From Anastatus disparis (Eukaryota > Arthropoda > Insecta > Hymenoptera > Eupelmidae), in assembly GCA_017163975.1 (NCBI GenBank), contig JAFFSR010000242.1, forward strand, positions 1,017,001 to 1,081,000: 64,000 nt of DNA. Direction: 5' to 3'. The position numbers were made by a program, and so were the translations under genes. Positions 17,524 through 29,280 of the stretch are shown piece after piece. How positions within the stretch are numbered: position 1 is the first letter of the stretch; every line of letters begins with the position of its first letter. The notes beneath the pieces are model-generated. The model did not search any database and had not been told where the DNA came from. It saw nothing but the letters and a program-made list of their open reading frames with translations.

Positions 17524-18155
17524 TGTGATGCATTTATTGGAAAGAATAAAAGAGAAAAATTAGCCGAAATGCACTGACTGAATTGATTATTAATTAATAT
17601 AATTAAATGAATTAATCAGTTGCATTTTGTTTGTTTCGAGGTAAACAAGAAGCTTAGCGATAAGCAGACGACTTACCACTAGAGAGAGAAAGAGAGAAAG
17701 AGGAACCTAACCTCACATCCGAACACGTGGTGAAGGAAAAAACCACAGTCACCATCAGTTTTCGTATTTGTGCACTAGGAGTTGAAGCTACGATGATGGC
17801 TGTAACAGATCAAAGAAAAGAACACATGTTTAGAAAAAAAAAATAACCTGTGACTGTGCTCTTGTGCTTCGCCATCTTATGTTCTTGATGACGACGTGCA
17901 CGCCGCAGCACTGTCACCTGTACCCTGACACACACACACACCCGGTGTATAGGTACATGCGCACAATACACTCGCTGTACGCGATGACGAGCAAAACCGG
18001 GAAACGACGCGGAACATTTGTAACACGTGCTCGAGAGTAAAGGGGAAGTGTCGGTAAGTGACCGACTCGCGGCAGAAATCGAGTCATGCGCATGAAAAGT
18101 AAGAGATCAGCGAAAAAGGGGAGCCAGCTATAGCTTATATAGCAGGCTCGTATAT

Positions 18156-19839
18156 GGGTAAATCTTTCATAATGTTAAAATTTCACCTGCAACAAATTAA
18201 AAAAAAAAAAATACAGGCACACGTGTAAAACTAATTTTCTCTGAATGTTGACGTATTATAATGAAAGAAAAAAATCGTGTTACTCACTTTTAAGGGTAGT
18301 CTTTTTAACAAACATCAAAAGACAGATTTTCGAGTAAATTTTTCATAGTGTTAAAATTTACTTTCAATAAATTAAAAAAAATTGAAGACACATGTATCAA
18401 ATTTATTTTTTTTAAATGTTGATATATTAAAATGATAATAAAAGAAAAAATCGCATTACTCACTTTTGAAGATAGCTTTTTTTAATATAAGACATTTAAA
18501 TATATTCATTATTATCACACCCAGGTATAATATTTTACCTATCTCAGATCAGTTTTTTAAGTATTTTGGGCTATAATAGATCATTTTCCATTGAGCTTTT
18601 TCATTTTTACATGTTTAATATGTTACAGAAAATATTTAAATACGCAATTTACATTAATAATTACAAAATATTTTGTAATAAATAAAATATGCCAGAAATG
18701 GCAATTTTTTTTGGAAAATTCATTTTTGGCGATTCGGGTATTAAAATTGAGTGATATTAGTTACCCAATGGCTTTTGGGATTCCTGATTACAAATCATAA
18801 GTGAGTGAAATATCAATTTATTTTTGCTAAAATTGTCAATCTTAGGGTATGAAATTTGACATAGATTTGTGTAGTTTATGTTTTCGAATAAAAATACTTA
18901 TATTCCTTTTAACCAAATATTTTAGTTTATTTAATAAATATTAAATCTAAAAATTTTAAATTTAAAATCTAGAAATTTCAGTGATGATTCAACTCAACGT
19001 TCTAGGTGTAAGCTATTAAATACATACTAAAACTGAGCTTTTTAAAGTTTAAACTCTTTAGAATTAAAACATTGATAGAAACTAGGTAATCGATGTAAAT
19101 TTGGAAAATTTAATAGCCGGGAAAAATTCAATGATTTCCAGAATACTCGAAATAATACTTCAAAAGCAACTTAAAGATTACATTGAGTATTATAAAATAG
19201 TAAATTACAAAGTTCACAACAGAGAAAAGATGAATCAAAGCTTAGGTTTTCATATTGGTGGATAAAAACCTATTTTCAAAAGTGAGTCACGTTTTTTAAG
19301 TATAATTTCAAACGAACAAAGAACTTTATCTACACTAGGCACACGTTCCTAATAAAAAAATTTCTCTTTGTGATTCTAAATATTACCTTTTGATGTAGTT
19401 TAAAATGTCACCGCTGAATAGTCTTTTTTACAGCATCGTATTTTCCAGAAAAAAGTAAAATATATAAATTTTTGGTAACATTTTAATAACCTTTCAGAAA
19501 GTACTTTTGTTAACAGGCACACACCCATGCTCTTGATTTTCCAAAAGTATGTGTATAGATAAAGCTTTGGTGTGAATTTCAAATAAAAAAAGCAGTAGTC
19601 ATTTTTTTTATAGCGGTAATTTATCATTTTACATGGCCTGGTAACATTTAAATTTAAAAAAAAAAACCCCTTTTCCCCATCCGCCATAAAATGACACGTC
19701 TAATTATCATTAAAAATATAACAAAATTAGTTTCTAATAACTCAATAAATCAGTGAACATTTGCTAACAAGATGTGCTATCTCATATTTAGGAGAAATGA
19801 CGCAGTAACATGATTTTTAAAAGTATGAAAGAATTACCC
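18156..19839. mobile_element. 1.7-kb DNA transposon with GGGTAA termini and ATAT target duplication
   Basis: Termini GGGTAAATCTTTCATA and, inverted, GGGTAATTCTTTCATA; flanked by ATAT at 18152-18155 and 19840-19843, while the 5' LTR has a single ATAT at the empty site. Two subterminal direct repeats of about 145 bp (from 18163 and 18335) share ACTCACTTTT and ATGTTGA blocks. No transposase reading frame was found, so it is non-autonomous. The 4-bp duplication would suit a Chapaev-like group, but the superfamily is not established. Confidence 0.85.
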
Positions 19840-20921
19840 ATATACATGGGTAAATGTAAAAATAACGGTTGAAGGAGTATATACATGAGTAAATGTAAAA
19901 ATAACGGTAGAAGGAGTATATACATGGGCAATTGTAAAAATATCAATCTGTGTCAGTATTTTATATGAAGATACGTGAGATCGAGAGCAAGAGTGATAGA
20001 AGATAAAAGAAATCGAGCGCTGGAGAGAAATAGTGGTACAATTATAGGCAGAATTATTAAGACTGAATATATGGAGTCTTCTAAATAGAAATTTAAATGG
20101 AGCGCGCGAGAAATAGAGGGCGCTAACATAAAAGAAGCCGCCAAAAGGAAAGGTGTTGATTGGTTAAAAGTTAACATCCTTTGTAATTAAAAAATAACAA
20201 TTACGGAAAGGATTAATAACCAATCAACCATTATCCTATTTATGACGTAATTGATAAAAGAAGGGATGAAGAGGAAGGAGCTCGAGAAAAGACGCGCCAT
20301 CGACACACTTCTCTATTGGATCTTGGATAATACACTTGGTCGGTTTTTCTTTGTTGGGTACTGCTCGTTGAGCCATATTTTCTTGAGTCTTGACTCCATT
20401 TTAGTTGGTTAAAATTCATAGAGGATTTACGCTGCCATTTGGCCATTTTGCTACCTTGCTATTTTTGCCATTTTGCAAATTTTGATATTTTCGAGAGAGC
20501 TGAGGAGTACATTTAGAACGAGAAAAGGAGATTTTGAATTGGAGGATAAATCATTGGAGTTTTTGTATTTTTGGAGGGTAACGCTTTGTGCATTAAGGTG
20601 AGTCCTCTATCTTAAATATTAAATACTTGGAAATTTAGAGTCAGTGCGCGTCGCCGTTTTGCTCGTCGTAATTAACGTCGGTTTTAGCCGCCATTATTAA
20701 ATTCAATATTAATTTCACGGGTTTAGTTTGATTTTATTTAATTATAATTAATCAGAAAGTTCATTAAGTCGAGCCAGAGTTCAATTACACAACTTTTTAC
20801 ACTTACACAATTTTCGAGAAATTGTCGGGTAAAAAGGATGTTAAATTTACTTCAATAAATATAGAGTGAAAATTACTTCTTTTTGTATTTTATTTAACAG
20901 TGTTATTTGAATGTTTATTAA

Positions 20922-21301
20922 GAGGAGGTCGCGTATCTCTGTCCTTTTCTAATCAAAGAAATGATTTTTTTACAAAAACTAAAAACTTTTGCAAAAAATG
21001 AAGAGAAAGCTGCACCTTGTATCGAAAAAAGCAATGTTTTCTTTAATAAGAAAAAATTAATTTTATTGCTTCATTCTCAAGAAAACCTTGAAAAACCAAA
21101 TTGTCCACCCTAACCTCTATGATTTAAGTTTTTCAAGGTTTTCTTGAAAACAAAGCAATAAAATTAATTCTTTCTTATCAAAGAAAATATTGCTTTTTTG
21201 ATACGAGATGCGGCTTTCTCTCCATTTTTTGCTAAAGTTATTAGTTTCTGTAAAAAACTCAATTTTTTTATTAGAAAAGGACAGAGATACGTGACCTCCT
21301 C
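20922..21301. mobile_element. 380-bp foldback element in TTAA site (piggyBac-like MITE)
   Basis: Almost entirely two inverted arms of about 170-185 bp. Ends GAGGAGGTCGCGTATCTCTG and, inverted, GAGGAGGTCACGTATCTCTG. TTAA occurs on both sides (20918-20921, 21302-21305), and the empty site in the 5' LTR has one TTAA (8968-8971 region). TTAA duplication is the hallmark of piggyBac elements. Non-coding. Confidence 0.88.
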
Positions 21302-21550
21302 TTAACATTGTGTTGCTATAAAATATATATATATTATTTGCTGCTGGTTACATCGGTGGTTTCGTCATTGTTCCCTACGAAGACCCGATCAGAATCCACC
21401 CGAGAGAGTTGATTGCTAATAAATTCAGTTTTTCTATTCAGAGTAAAATTTAAGAAAAAAATAATAAATAAATTGCTACTTATTCAGAGATGATACTGTA
21501 AAGTTAAAATAATAGTAACTGGGGGATAGGGAACAAATTCCCTTATTACA

Positions 21551-21797
21551 ATATCTGTGTATTAACTACTACAATTAATCATAATACTGTAGTAATAACA
21601 ATAGTTATGTAGTTATTACCATAATTATGTAAATAACCTCTTAGTAACTATAATTATGTAGTAATTAATATAATTAATAATACAGCAGATATAACTAACG
21701 TTATGTTGTAATTACTATAACTGGTTAGAATAATGTAGTAATAATTATAGTTGTATAGTAATTACTATGATTGATTATAATACGATGGTAATAACTA
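21551..21797. repeat. AT-rich tandem array, right of LTR element
   Basis: Degenerate units of about 50 bp around ATAGTTATGTAGTAATTACT and ATAATTAATTATAATACTGT. It continues the array broken by the LTR element at 7115-7188, and recurs at 25371-25930, including the variant ATATAACTAACGTTATGTTG. Confidence 0.75.
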
Positions 21798-22654
21798 TCT
21801 AAAAAAAGGCCTTAACATTATAGATAATAAAAAAGTGCGAATTCAATTATAACAAAAATACACTTGAAAAAATACTGCAAACTATAATGTGTGATCAAGT
21901 TTTAACATGATTTAAAATAATACTTACAAATGATATTGTACCTATATTTTGATGATAATAATGAATCAATAAAAAATTTCTTTGTTAAAAATAAAGTATA
22001 AAAAAAGCCATATAAAATGTTATTAAAAATATAAAACTATCTTCAACAAAATTTAAAAAAATAATAAAACTTTAATTTAAATAATTGACGTAAAAGTAAG
22101 AATAAAAGTAATATTACAACTATAAACTTGCCAGACCCACTCTACAAAAGTTAAATATATCATTAATGTTATAAAATTAGATTATTTGTTTATTGAATAC
22201 TAAATTGTGAAAATTAATATATATTTTGAATTTCCTTACGGGATTCTAAAAAGTCAATCCTAAAAAATGTTTTAAATGGATGTGTTCACCAAGAAATATA
22301 ACTTTTGAAAGATGGGCCTGGCAAGTTTATAGCTGTAATATTACTTTTATTCTTACTTTTACGTCAATTATTTAAATTAAAGTTTTATTATTTTTTTAAA
22401 TTTTGTTGAAGATAGTTTTATATTTTCAATAACATTTTATATGGCTTTTTTTATACTTTATTTTTAACAAAGAAATTTTTTATTGATTCATTATTATCAT
22501 CAAAATATAGGTACAATATCATTTGTAAGTATTATTTTAAATCATATTAAAACTTGATCACACATTATAGTTTGCAGTATTTTTTCAAGTGTATTTTTGT
22601 TATAATTGAATTCGCACTTTTTTATTATCTATAATGTTAAGGCCTTTTTTTAGA
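21798..22654. mobile_element. Foldback element with 340-bp arms
   Basis: Left arm 21798-22138 and right arm 22313-22654 are inverted copies with few mismatches. Outer ends TCTAAAAAAAGGCC; inner ends carry TATAAACTTGCCAGACC / GGGCCTGGCAAGTTTATA. The spacer is about 175 bp. It shares the inner motif with the element at 52243-52844. No coding potential. Confidence 0.8.
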
Positions 22655-22925
22655 GATATAATAGATTTTTTTTATAGTTGATTGTATTAAATTAGTTTAA
22701 ACTTTTGACAAAATATTTTTTATTTTTGAGATAGTGTGAAAGATTTTTTTTAAAGCTAACTTGACGTAATTTTACCTTTTTAAAGGTTTTTTGTGGAGAG
22801 ATATCACGACTTTTTCTAAGTCAAAAGTTCTTATCTCAATAGATTTATTGACTTTACTGATAATCTGATACTTTAGTATAATAACACTAATTTTATATCT
22901 AATTGCATCAACCTAATTTTTATAT

Positions 22926-23760
22926 ATTAGATTAGATTAGATATTGTTTATTTTGTATTATAATTACAAAAAAGCGTGAAAAATTACAAATAAAGTTGAA
23001 AAAATACATAAAAATACTTTAAATAGCCTTGTACATATAAAATCAAAATAGTACAGTATGATATCACAGTCATAAAACATAATAGAGATAGTAATACTGT
23101 AATAGTAAGTCAATAAATTAAATAAAAGCGATATCACAGATAACACGAATAAATACATGCAAAAAGTATAAATAATATAGTTAAAAATCAGTCTCAATAT
23201 CTATCAGTCAAAATAATTACATAAAATCAAGCGTGTAAAGAGCGCAGTCGAAATATCAGCAGTATACAGTAAGTTAAAAACACAGCAAGTTGAATGTACA
23301 GTAATATACAAGTCAATCTGATAAAAATATAATCATTCACTCTATGCACACACATCCTACATACACGCCAATAAATACAATCATGCCTTAAATCTATAAA
23401 GGGTACATCACATAATAAATTAACACATATGATATAGTCCGTAAATAATACTGTTTAATCGAGGTCGAGTAAAAACCTCCTCAGAGCGGCTTTAAACCTG
23501 CCGATTGATGGAAGATTTTTAATATCAGCAGGTAGGGAGTTCCAAAAATGCGCACCTTGAACTTGAAAGGAATTTCTTCCAGTCTCAGTGCGCATGAAGG
23601 GCACCGCAAGATCTTTAATCTCACCCCTAGTGGTCGCTCTGGGTATATATCTAGTGAAGAGACCCACTAGATATTCGGGAGTATTCATACGTACGATTTT
23701 GTACATAAGTACAGCCATAAAATACTGTCTCCTCGAATCAGTACGTAGTAATATATTTAT
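22926..23760 (-). mobile_element. 5'-truncated LINE, 3' end of ORF2 and tail
   Basis: A minus-strand frame from about 23745 to 23455 reads RRQYFMAVLMYKIV, later GRNSFQVQGAHFWNSLP, FKAALRRFLL. This is the recognisable C-terminal end of many CR1/Jockey-type reverse transcriptase proteins. A 500-bp 3' UTR follows and ends at 22926 in tandem TCTAA repeats (ATCTAATCTAATCTAA), a typical LINE 3' tail. The 5' part is missing, as expected from incomplete reverse transcription. Confidence 0.75.
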
Positions 23761-23902
23761 GATTATTATAAAATATTTGTTTTCGAAAAAATTTGAATCT
23801 TATTCTTTTCAATTAATTAGCTATTATAAAACTCATTTTGTCTAAATATCGTATGAAAAACTAATTAATTAATTAAGAATGTTTTAAAATATGCAAATAT
23901 TA

Positions 23903-24720
23903 CTTTTTTCACACTCAGGGCGTAAAATTCAATTTTTAATGTCTATTCTTAGGGGCTGAAATAGCTTTTTTTTACCCTAGGGCAAAAAAGTAATTTTCTC
24001 ACAAGCGTGATTGATTTTTTCCCTGTTTCCAATAAGAAATTTACTTTTTATAACGGCACGTGAAAATTTAGCATGCGCAAAATGAATTCAGCGAGCGTAA
24101 AATGAATGTAGTGATTATTAGTGCGAGTATTCGATTCTGCGAGCAAGTCGAATAAATTATTCGACACGACAAGTTTGTGTCCAGTATTAACTCGACTTTG
24201 CCGAGTTATTCGAATTTATCGAGTTACTTGAAAAAATATGAACTACTCGATTCTTCGAAAAAAATATGAACTACTCGAATAACTTAAGTTACTAGAAAAT
24301 ATAATTACTTTTTTTATTAATATTTTCTGTAGTAACGAGTTTTTCGTGTAATTCGATTTATTTGAATATTCAATATATTTTCATGGAATTTCAGTTTGAT
24401 TGTTTATGTAAAATGTGTTTTTTCTTGTAAAGAATCATTATATTCCTTTATAGAAGCGGAGGGGGGCTTCGCCCCCATAAAGGTTCTTTGCCACATTTTT
24501 ATTTTGATTTTATAATGCTGTTGCGTTATGTATTATTAATGAATTTATATTCAATGTGGCTGAATCGGACGCCTTTCGTGTATGAAAAAGTAATATGTTA
24601 TCCACGGAAGTAAAGGTGTTTTTGCCCTCGTCTTTATTGTCGCTCTCACTTCGTTCGGGCGTCAAACTCGACTCGGGCAAAAATCACCTATTTTACTCCC
24701 TTGGTTAACAATGTACTATT
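23903..24720 (-). repeat. Hairpin-capped repeat, copy A (reverse orientation)
   Basis: Reading the minus strand: AATAGTACATTGTTAACC at 24720, then a hairpin with CGAACGAAGTGAG at its tip. A GC-rich GGGGGCGAAGCCCCC palindrome (24455-24475) follows, and the far end is the shared sequence finishing at TTTTTTCACACTCAGGGCG (plus strand 23903-23922). At 24065-24120 it holds units of the 20-bp repeat seen expanded at 44150-44335. Related copies: 38249-39588 and 46206-48128. Confidence 0.75.
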
Positions 24721-25370
24721 TCATTTGTTGTTGTTTTCATTTTTAAATACCAAGTCGGTATTTCCGACTTTTGAATTTCGCCGCTTTCAACTGTTGAATT
24801 TTATGTATGGAACGTTTTACTGCGCACGCGCGAACTACTCACATGAACGCCCGTGATTTTGCGGCAGCTCGTCAACTATATAGAACGAGACACTAAATTC
24901 TTATATTGCTTATTTACGCGATGTCTTTATACAGTTAGCATGTTCTGAAGGCATTCGCCTAAATACATGCGTTCATTATTAATAGATATAACTCGTATTC
25001 TCTTTCTTTTTCTCATTCTTTATACTCTCTTTCTCTCTTTCACTTATTAGCAATCACAGAACTCGTATGCTCTCTCTTTCTCTCACATTCTTTAACATCC
25101 GCCGGAAATCTGAAACAACCCAATATAGAAAAGAAATCGACAGACTAACCTGTAATAATATAAAAAAATCATGAAAACTTGACTTTTAGCCAAGTGTTTT
25201 TGTTGTCAGATAAAACATTAGATCATTTTATGTATATTTGTAATCAAATAATATGTAAATATTAAAACATAATTATTTACTCAAAGTTTTAATCTTTGAA
25301 CATCACAAATTCAAAGTAAATAGGGAAAGCCGTAGCGCTAAACCGCCGTAAGGAGCGCTACCACGCTCCC
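24721..25370. other. No gene seen
   Basis: AT-rich sequence with CT-rich low-complexity runs (25000-25080). No reading frame or repeat boundary was recognised. Confidence 0.5.
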
Positions 25371-25930
25371 TGATAGTTATGTAATAATCACTATAATTGA
25401 TTATAATGCGACAGTAATAACTATAGTTATGTAGTTATTACTATAATTTATTATAATACTGCAGTAATAACTATAATTATGTAGTAATTACTATAATTAA
25501 TTATAATACTGTAATAATAACGTTGTAATTACTATAGTTTAAAACACTGTAGTAATAACTATAGTTATATAGTAACAACTTTGATTGATTATAATACGAT
25601 AGGAATAACTATAGTTATGTAGTAATCACTATAATTAATTATAGTACTGTAGTGATAACGATAGTCATGTTGTAATTCCTATAACTTAAAATACTGTAGT
25701 AATAATTATAGTTATTTAGTAACTTCTACGATTGATTATAATACCATAGTAATAACTAGAGTTATGTAGTAATTACTATAATTAATTATAATACTGTAGT
25801 AATAACCATAGTTATGTAGTAATTACTACAAGTGATTATAATACTGCAGTAATAAAAATTCTTATTTATTATTGATAATAATACAGTAGATATAACTAAC
25901 GTTATGTTGTAATTTCTGCAACTGGTTAGA
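25371..25930. repeat. AT-rich tandem array, about 11 degenerate units
   Basis: Units near 51 bp of the form ATAGTTATGTAGTAATTACT followed by ATAATTAATTATAATACTGT. Same family as 7115-7188 and 21551-21797. A hint of alternation between AATTAATTATAATACTG and GATTGATTATAATACGA variants suggests a two-unit higher order. Confidence 0.75.
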
Positions 25931-26172
25931 AACGCTGATGCCATTTGCACAACAGATGTACTGTTCTAAGGATTTTTCGTTTTTTTTGTATAGTTATTTT
26001 ATACATTTTTAGCTAACTTTAAATCGTTTTTTTTTCATTTGTTTCTTTGAGCTTTTAAAAATTTAAGACATGGTTTTCAATTTAACCTTTCTTTTCTTGA
26101 CTTGCGTATATTTTTTCATGTAATTTGAATTATTTTCTAATGGTGTTTAATTAATTTCAATTTTCTATTATC

Positions 26173-28017
26173 ATGGCCTCTTTTAACGGCATTAATGATT
26201 GTTTAATTGATTTTACTCCAGAAAGTGTAAATAATTATCATGAAAAAGAAACGAAGTATATTCAAGAAAAAGAAACAAAATCTAAATTTAGTAAAAGTGA
26301 TTTAAAAAATCGTTTTTTCTATAATGATAGTGTAATTTTGAAATTTATCGAAGAATTCTCCAAAGCTACTCATCATAGCTATAAAAGAAGAGATAGTCAA
26401 ACAAAAAATAATATTACTAATATTATAAGAAAAAATGCTAATCCCAATTTGAATTTTCGAATTATAAAATATTTTTGTATTCATGGTCCATCTCGTCCTT
26501 CAAGCTCTTTACCCTGTTAAAAATAATGACGTCTTTCTAAGTCGTTATTTTCTCTAAATTTAGTAAAAAAACGTCATTTCTCGTGAATTATATCATTGAA
26601 AAATGACTTTACATTTAAAGGGAAAAACAGAAACGAGATAAACTTCGTAGTTTCAACTCTTCGAAAAATGAAGAGCATTTGCGATTAAGCAAAAAGCATT
26701 CTGGCCTTATACATCTGCATCTTCGACATTTGAATCAAGGATCATAAAACTTAAAAAAACGCCACCTAGTGACTTACAGTCGAATTGATCGTCGATTGCG
26801 TCAATTTAATTTTAACTCACCAGATGGCAATTTTCAAGTTTTGCGATCCCTTATACAAATTTCAAAGACGCAGCTATATATAAGGCCAGAACGCTCTCAG
26901 TTTAATCGCAAGTGCTCTTTGTTTTTCGAAAAGTTGAAACTACAAGGTTTACCTCATTTTTGTTTTTTCCATTAAATGGGAAATAAATACCATGTAAAGA
27001 CATTTTTCAATGTCATAATCCATGAAAAATGACGTTATTTTTTCCTAAATTTGGAGAAAATGGCGTCTTTAAAGAGGTCTTTGATCGTGTCTTAAATTGG
27101 AACAAAAAAGACGTCATTTTTCCAATGTTTAGAAAAGCTATTCAACAAATAACGTCTTTTACAATTTCAAAGACGTATTTTTTTATAAAAGATGTCATTT
27201 GTTAAATAGCTTTTCTAAACATTGGAAAAATGACTTTTTTTGTTCCAATCTAAGACAATGACCAAAGACGTCATTATTTTCAACAGGGTAGGTGCTAAAC
27301 AAGTCTAGTAAGTCGAATTTTTTTTTTATTTTCATTTATATTTCTTTTGATTTTTTGTGTGTAAAATATTCATTATATATTTTTTTTATTGTAGTAGTAA
27401 AAAATTAGATTGTCCTAGAGAAATCACTTTTAAATTAGAGAAAAATGAAAAACATTATTTGATTAAATGTATTGTTGATCACAAAGGTCATGAAATTTTG
27501 AAAGTTAGTTGATGGCCTTTTTTAAATTTTAAAAGACATATAATAATATAATTTTTATCTTTTTAACAATTTAATTTTTATTTTTATTTTTTTAGGACGA
27601 AGATCCCTTGAAAAATGTCAAAAAGCTGGAAATAGAAAGGTAAAGATTTGCAGTGTGTACAATGTTTGGATTGATCAGGCTCAATTGACCTACTTACAAA
27701 GGTATTTGGAAATGCCAAAAGAACTTACAAGGAAATTGCTGAAAGAATTAGTAGGAATAGAAAATTTGAAGGATATGTGTTAGAGGAAAATCGAGAAAAA
27801 CAAGACCGATTCCATCAGGCATTATTAGTGCTGTGGAATGTATGTATTATTTTCATTCGTTTATTTATCTTCAATTGTAAAAACTTGATTTTAATTCTAA
27901 TTTTCTAATTTATTTTCAGATTATGTTAATAAGAAGTGCACTTCGAGATTGAAGCCAGCCCAATTCACAAATGTTATAAATATGATGTGCGCCACTTTAC
28001 GCAATCCCAAACCATAG
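26173..28017 (+). pseudogene. BEN-domain protein gene, multi-exon, broken by a MITE and a frameshift
   Basis: Exon 1 starts MASFNGINDCLIDFTPESV (26173) and is interrupted at 26511 by a MITE. Skipping the MITE, the frame continues GAKQV to a GTAAGT donor at 27308. Exon 2 (from 27395, after TTGTAG) joins in frame: KKLDCPREITFKL, IKCIVDHKGHE, a pattern like the N-terminal zinc/WRKY-type regions of MULE-related proteins. Exon 3 (from about 27596) reads CSVYNVWIDQAQLTYLQ, LTRKLLKELVGIENLKDMC, then shifts frame to PIPSGIISAVE and a GTATGT donor at 27839. Exon 4 (27921-28017) ends AQFTNVINMMCATLRNPKP. Exons 3-4 are a BEN domain, a DNA-binding module of transcriptional regulators. The exon 2 to exon 3 joint is uncertain. 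Confidence 0.65.
26512..27288. mobile_element. 777-bp MITE with TA target duplication
   Basis: Ends CCCTGTTAAAAATAATGACG and, inverted, CCCTGTTGAAAATAATGACG; flanked by TA at 26510-26511 and 27289-27290. Internally it repeats blocks around GACGTCATTTTT and AATGACGTCTTT in both orientations. Its removal restores the BEN gene exon. Probably a Tc1/mariner-type non-autonomous element. Confidence 0.85.
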
Positions 28018-28384
28018 TTTAATTAATATAATTAAATATTTTGTTTTACAATTTTTTTTTTTTAATTACATAATGTTTATAGAACAATAATATATACATA
28101 GAAAAGAATTCATGCTTTCTGTAGTATATTTGGATGTATACTTTATTGACTTTACAGCGATGTTTCGAAAGTTTTGAGTATCCTTTTTCAAACGATAATA
28201 CCTATGAAGACAAATCAAAAACAGGAATTAATAAATTAAAACAGTTATAATTCTGTCCGAAACGTCTTATGCTCTTTAATTCATAGTATACTACAATATA
28301 TTGTGTTAATTTTTTAATATATAATAATTGTTTCAATAAATTTGCATAAAAAAATACTATATGTCATTATATTTTATTTCATTA
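28018..28384. other. No gene seen
   Basis: AT-rich; GATGTTTCGAAAGTTTTGAG and its partial inverse CCGAAACGTC suggest a weak dyad. Nothing else recognised. Confidence 0.4.
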
Positions 28385-28511
28385 CCCTGGTAGAAAATTT
28401 TACCAATTTTTCGCCAACCGTTGTCCGTGCATTAGAAACATAGCCATAACTTATAAATTTAGCCAATCAGTAACGTATATACCATTTTTCATGGCCAATT
28501 TTCTACCAGGG
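28385..28511. mobile_element. 127-bp MITE, TA target duplication
   Basis: Ends CCCTGGTAGAAAATT and the inverse AATTTTCTACCAGGG, flanked by TA (28383-28384, 28512-28513). Too short to code. Confidence 0.75.
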
Positions 28512-28599
28512 TAAATTTAAGTAAATAGAATGAAATTAAGATTTTTTTTATAAAATCATTACTCAATATATTAACGTGACTATAAAACTAAATTTTTTT

Positions 28600-28925
28600 C
28601 GTAAAAATGAGAAAAAAAAAACATACGCAACGCATTAGAAATATATTGCCATTGAAAAATAATAGTAAACATTGGCAATATATTGCCAATATATTACTCT
28701 AGAAAAATAATAATAAACATTGGCAATATATTGCCAATATATTGCTATAGAAAAATAAAATTAAACATTGGCAACATATTGCTAATATATTGGATCGTGT
28801 TGTCTTGCAGATATATTGCTAATATATTGGATGATTGTAGATCCAATATATCGGCAATGTATTGATAATATAAATATCCAATATATTAGCAATATATTGC
28901 CCATATTTTCGATGTTTACGCTGGA
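28600..28925. repeat. Tandem and palindromic CCAATATATTGC repeat
   Basis: Several copies of GGCAATATATTGCCAATATA separated by TAGAAAAATAATAATAAACA. The palindrome GGCAATATATTGCC also occurs inside the terminal repeats of the 4.5-kb element (44580-44600 and 48770-48790), hinting at a related source. Confidence 0.6.
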
Positions 28926-28926
28926 A

Positions 28927-29280
28927 TTATTTGATTAAATGTATTGTTGATCACAAAGGTCATGAAATTTGGAAAGTTAGTTAATGGCTTTTTTTAAATT
29001 TAAAAAGGACATAATAATATAATTTTTATCTTTTTAATAATTTAATTTTTATTTAGACTTGTCAGAATCTGTTGGCTCCTAACAGAAAATTATCAAAAGA
29101 ACAGCCCGGTATGGTCATTAATTCTTTGTCAATGGTTGGTAAAAATTAATTTTAATGAGTAAATTACATGAATCTGGTAAAACACCAATTCTGAAAGACA
29201 TTTCTAATATTAAGTATAAATTAAAGAATGACAGTTTCAAGAATTCTTTGGATCATGTAGTTGATATTCTTGGTTGATTC
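28927..29280 (+). pseudogene. Duplicated exon-2 end plus MULE-like N-terminal fragment
   Basis: 28927-29044 repeats 27463-27590 (coding KCIVDHKGHE and the following intron). After a TTTATTTAG acceptor a frame reads CQNLLAPNRKLSKEQPGMV, then ILKDISNIKYKLKND with breaks. This is like the region following the zinc segment in MULE-related proteins (LP-x-NRKLS). It suggests that an alternative or older version of the gene at 26173 sat here. Confidence is low. Confidence 0.35.

Larger units (their letters stand above)
7241..21550 (+). mobile_element. Ty3/gypsy-type LTR retrotransposon with a third ORF
   Basis: Both LTRs begin TGTGATGCATTTATTGG and end ...TTACA, and the element is flanked by ATAT on both sides (7237-7240, 21551-21554). 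Order: 5' LTR, primer-binding site, gag, pol (protease, reverse transcriptase, RNase H, integrase), a third ORF, polypurine tract, 3' LTR. By eye about 23 substitutions separate the LTRs over about 1.95 kb (roughly 1.2%) plus a 23-bp indel, so insertion is fairly recent. Integrase downstream of RNase H places it in Ty3/gypsy. The very long LTRs recall the Osvaldo/Ulysses type, which is only a guess. Gag carries one stop codon, so this copy is not autonomous. Confidence 0.95.
17524..21550 (+). repeat. 3' LTR interrupted by two DNA elements
   Basis: Matches the 5' LTR end to end but is 4027 bp because of insertions at 18156-19839 and 20922-21301. Removing these and one copy of each target duplication leaves about 1955 bp. 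It also lacks 23 bp present in the 5' LTR near 7535. The last bases CTTATTACA precede the ATAT target duplication. Confidence 0.93.

Noticed and set aside
25371..25930. Regular spacing suggestive of a CRISPR array
   Set aside because: Units are contiguous, degenerate AT repeats without unique spacers, in a eukaryotic context.
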